Source of the DNA: WHSM01 sp050701635
GTDB lineage: Bacteria; Actinomycetota; Actinomycetes; Mycobacteriales; Micromonosporaceae
DNA: 15,291 nucleotides
Direction: 5' to 3'
Assembly: GCA_050701635.1 (NCBI GenBank)
Contig: JBOGDF010000104.1
Span: 1-15,291, forward strand
In this document: one piece after another, positions 13,835-15,291 of the stretch
Layout of the letters: the number at the start of each line of letters is the position of its first letter
Position numbering within the stretch: the first letter of the stretch is position 1
Made by a program: the position numbers and the translations under genes
Notes under the pieces: generated by a model
Told to the model about the DNA's origin: nothing
Seen by the model: only the letters and a program-made list of their open reading frames with translations
The model's database searches: none

Positions 13835-15003
13835 GACGCTCCCCCGCCGATCGTCCCAGCCGCGGCGGAGGTGGCCGCCGGGGCGGAGCCGGTGATGGTG
13901 GCGGAGCCGAGCACGATGTCGCCGTCGGGGTCGGGGCGGTAGAACACCAGCGCCTGACCTGCGGCGACGCCGCGTACGGGGGTGGCGAGGCGGGCGGTGA
14001 CCTGGTCGCCGTCGACCGTGATCGACGCGGACGTGGTCTCGCCGTGGGCGCGCAGCTGCACCTCGCAGTCGAGCTGCCCGCCGGACGCCAATGGAGGTGC
14101 CGACTCCCTCGAAGCGTGACGCCCGGGACTCGGCACCTCCACGCTCCAGATCGGGCGCTCGGCGTACACCGCCTCGGCGTCGAGCAGCTCGGCCGGGCCG
14201 ACCGTGACCCGGTTGTCGACCGGGGTGATCGACAGCACGTAGCGCGGCTTGCCGTCCGGCGCCGGCCGCCCGATCGACAGCCCCTTGCGCTGCCCCACGG
14301 TGTACGCGTACGCCCCGGCGTGCTCACCGAGCACCTCTCCGGTCACCGCGTCCACGATCTCGCCCGGCTGCTCGCCCAGCCGGTCGGCCAGGAAGCCCCG
14401 GGTGTCGCCGTCGGCGACGAAGCAGATGTCGTGGCTGTCGGGCTTGTCGGCGACCGCGAGACCACGGGCAGCGGCTTCGGCGCGTACCTCCACCTTGGTC
14501 ATCCCACCGAGCGGGAAGACGGCGCGGGAGAGCTGGTCGGGCCGCAACACGGCGAGTACGTAGGACTGGTCCTTGCCCAGGTCGACCGAGCGGCGCAGCA
14601 GGCCGTCGGCGCCGAGCCTGGCGTGGTGGCCGGTGACCACGGCGTCGAAGCCGAGCGCCACCGCCCGGTCCAGCACCGCCGCGAACTTGATCTTCTCGTT
14701 GCAGCGCAGGCACGGATTCGGGGTACGGCCCGCGGCGTACTCGGCGACGAAGTCGTCCACCACGTCGTCGTGGAACTGCTCGGCCATGTCCCAGACGTAG
14801 AACGGGATCCCGATCACGTCGGCGGCGCGGCGGGCGTCCCGGGAATCCTCCAGGGTGCAGCAGCCGCGCGCCCCGGACCGGTACGTCTGCGGGTTGCGCG
14901 CCAGTGCCAGGTGTACGCCGGTGACGTCGTGCCCGTCGTCGACGGCGCGGGCGGCGGCGACCGCCGAATCCACGCCCCCCGACATCGCGGCCAACACCTT
15001 CAT
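13831..15003 (-). CDS. mnmA: tRNA-specific 2-thiouridylase MnmA
   Basis: MnmA adenylates and thiolates U34 of tRNA(Lys), tRNA(Glu) and tRNA(Gln), using sulfur from a cysteine desulfurase. The 390-residue product has the PP-loop SGGVDS (8-13), catalytic Cys101 in NPCLRCNEKIKF and Cys194 in DSHDICFVADGDTRGF, plus GAYAYTVGQRKGLSIG (230-245) and the C-terminal beta-barrel (about 310-370). It is a little longer than the usual 350-370. The excess lies in a Ser/Pro/Arg-rich stretch at about 288-306, encoded by a near-perfect palindrome, and in an Ala/Gly/Ser tail after 372. The ATG at 15003 overlaps the cysteine-desulfurase stop as ATGA; the open frame continuing upstream to 15210 lies inside that gene and is a shadow. 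The downstream MetE-like gene overlaps by 4 bp. Confidence 0.96.
   Translation of the reverse strand: MKVLAAMSGGVDSAVAAARAVDDGHDVTGVHLALARNPQTYRSGARGCCTLEDSRDARRAADVIGIPFYVWDMAEQFHDDVVDDFVAEYAAGRTPNPCLRCNEKIKFAAVLDRAVALGFDAVVTGHHARLGADGLLRRSVDLGKDQSYVLAVLRPDQLSRAVFPLGGMTKVEVRAEAAARGLAVADKPDSHDICFVADGDTRGFLADRLGEQPGEIVDAVTGEVLGEHAGAYAYTVGQRKGLSIGRPAPDGKPRYVLSITPVDNRVTVGPAELLDAEAVYAERPIWSVEVPSPGRHASRESAPPLASGGQLDCEVQLRAHGETTSASITVDGDQVTARLATPVRGVAAGQALVFYRPDPDGDIVLGSATITGSAPAATSAAAGTIGGGAS
14092..14141. repeat. 50-bp near-perfect palindrome inside mnmA (possible in-frame insertion)
   Basis: Arms 14092-14108 and 14125-14141 are reverse complements over 17 bp with one mismatch (core GGAGGTGCCGACTCCC against GGGACTCGGCACCTCC). 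The loop is 16 nt (14109-14124). It lies within mnmA at codons about 288-304, between the central and C-terminal domains, where MnmA proteins normally have a short linker. The encoded peptide (SPGRHASRESAPP) is hydrophilic and unlike conserved MnmA sequence. No second copy is seen in this window. It may be a small palindromic element tolerated in a surface loop, or a structured segment of the mRNA. Confidence 0.6.
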
Positions 15004-15291
15004 GACCGGCTCCCGATCTTGCCGGCCCGCTTCGCCCGCTCCACCGCCGCGGGCAGCGCCGCCACCAGCGCGTCGACATCGTCCCGGGTCGAGGTGTGCC
15101 CCAGCGAGAACCGCAGCGACGAACGCGCGAACTCCGGCTCCGCCCCCATCGCCAGCAGTACGTGGCTCGGCTGCGCCACCCCCGCCGAACACGCCGAGCC
15201 GGTGGAGCACTCGATCCCCTGCGCGTCGAGCAGCATCAGCAGCGCGTCGCCCTCGCAGCCGGGGAACCCGAAGTGCGCGTTGCCGGGCAGC
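15000..15291 (-). CDS. iscS: cysteine desulfurase, partial (C-terminal 96 residues)
   Basis: PLP-dependent enzyme that removes sulfur from cysteine as a persulfide for tRNA thiolation and iron-sulfur clusters. Only the C-terminal part is present: the frame is open from the window edge (LPGNAHFGFPGCEGDALL) to the TGA at 15000-15002. The catalytic-loop motif STGSACSAG is seen, with the persulfide-forming cysteine in SACS, followed by the conserved SSLRFSLGHTSTRDDVD region. The ATG near 15236 is internal and not the start. The stop overlaps the mnmA start by 4 bp, so it directly feeds its partner MnmA, which supports the IscS/NifS-type assignment over SufS. The N-terminus and PLP lysine lie outside the window. 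Confidence 0.93.
   Translation of the reverse strand, partial: LPGNAHFGFPGCEGDALLMLLDAQGIECSTGSACSAGVAQPSHVLLAMGAEPEFARSSLRFSLGHTSTRDDVDALVAALPAAVERAKRAGKIGSRS

Noticed and set aside
15004..15210. Longer N-terminus for MnmA starting at 15210
   Set aside because: It lies inside the cysteine-desulfurase coding region in another frame, and the family start motif (KVLAAMSGGVDS) begins at the ATG that overlaps the upstream stop.
1..15291. tRNA or rRNA genes, CRISPR arrays, insertion sequences, prophage or attachment sites
   Set aside because: No cloverleaf-like sequence, regularly spaced repeats, transposase or integrase motifs, or duplicated tRNA ends were seen on either strand.

Overview
The window is high-GC (about 70 %, judged by eye) actinobacterial chromosome. 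The protein set, GTG starts, 4-bp gene overlaps, a probably leaderless ligA mRNA and frequent GTAC tetranucleotides fit Micromonosporaceae or a close relative; the genus is an inference. All genes except one amidase lie on the minus strand, so transcription mostly runs from high to low coordinates.

Read in the direction of transcription, the right end (15291 to 12833) is a tightly overlapping sulfur/tRNA block: the C-terminal end of a cysteine desulfurase, mnmA (tRNA 2-thiouridylase) and a short MetE-like zinc protein. Both junctions are 4-bp overlaps. Cysteine desulfurase supplies the sulfur that MnmA puts on U34 of Lys, Glu and Gln tRNAs. The mnmA gene carries an in-frame palindrome that looks like an insertion. 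A plus-strand amidase (11493-12836) converges on the MetE-like gene so closely that the stop codons overlap, and it diverges from ligA (NAD-dependent DNA ligase, 9230-11395).

The middle holds a membrane-anchored GGDEF-EAL cyclic-di-GMP protein (6910-8979), flanked by the only two sizeable intergenic stretches (6721-6909 and 8980-9229). Next comes a complete branched-chain amino-acid type ABC importer, livJ-livH-livM-livG-livF (6720 to 912): lipoprotein receptor, two permeases and two ATPases. LivM has an unusually long membrane-embedded N-terminus, and a 13-bp stem separates livJ from livH.

The left end has gatC and the first 187 codons of gatA, subunits of the Asp-tRNA(Asn)/Glu-tRNA(Gln) amidotransferase. 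From general knowledge, actinobacteria often keep cysteine desulfurase, mnmA, the MetE-like gene, ligA, gatC and gatA in this order. The amidase, the GGDEF-EAL gene and the liv operon therefore look like additions to a conserved housekeeping backbone. I found no RNA genes, CRISPR arrays, transposases or prophage genes, and no clear new defence or biosynthetic system. The best leads are the mnmA palindrome, the long LivM, the short MetE-like protein and RNA structures at the livJ/livH and livF/gatC junctions.
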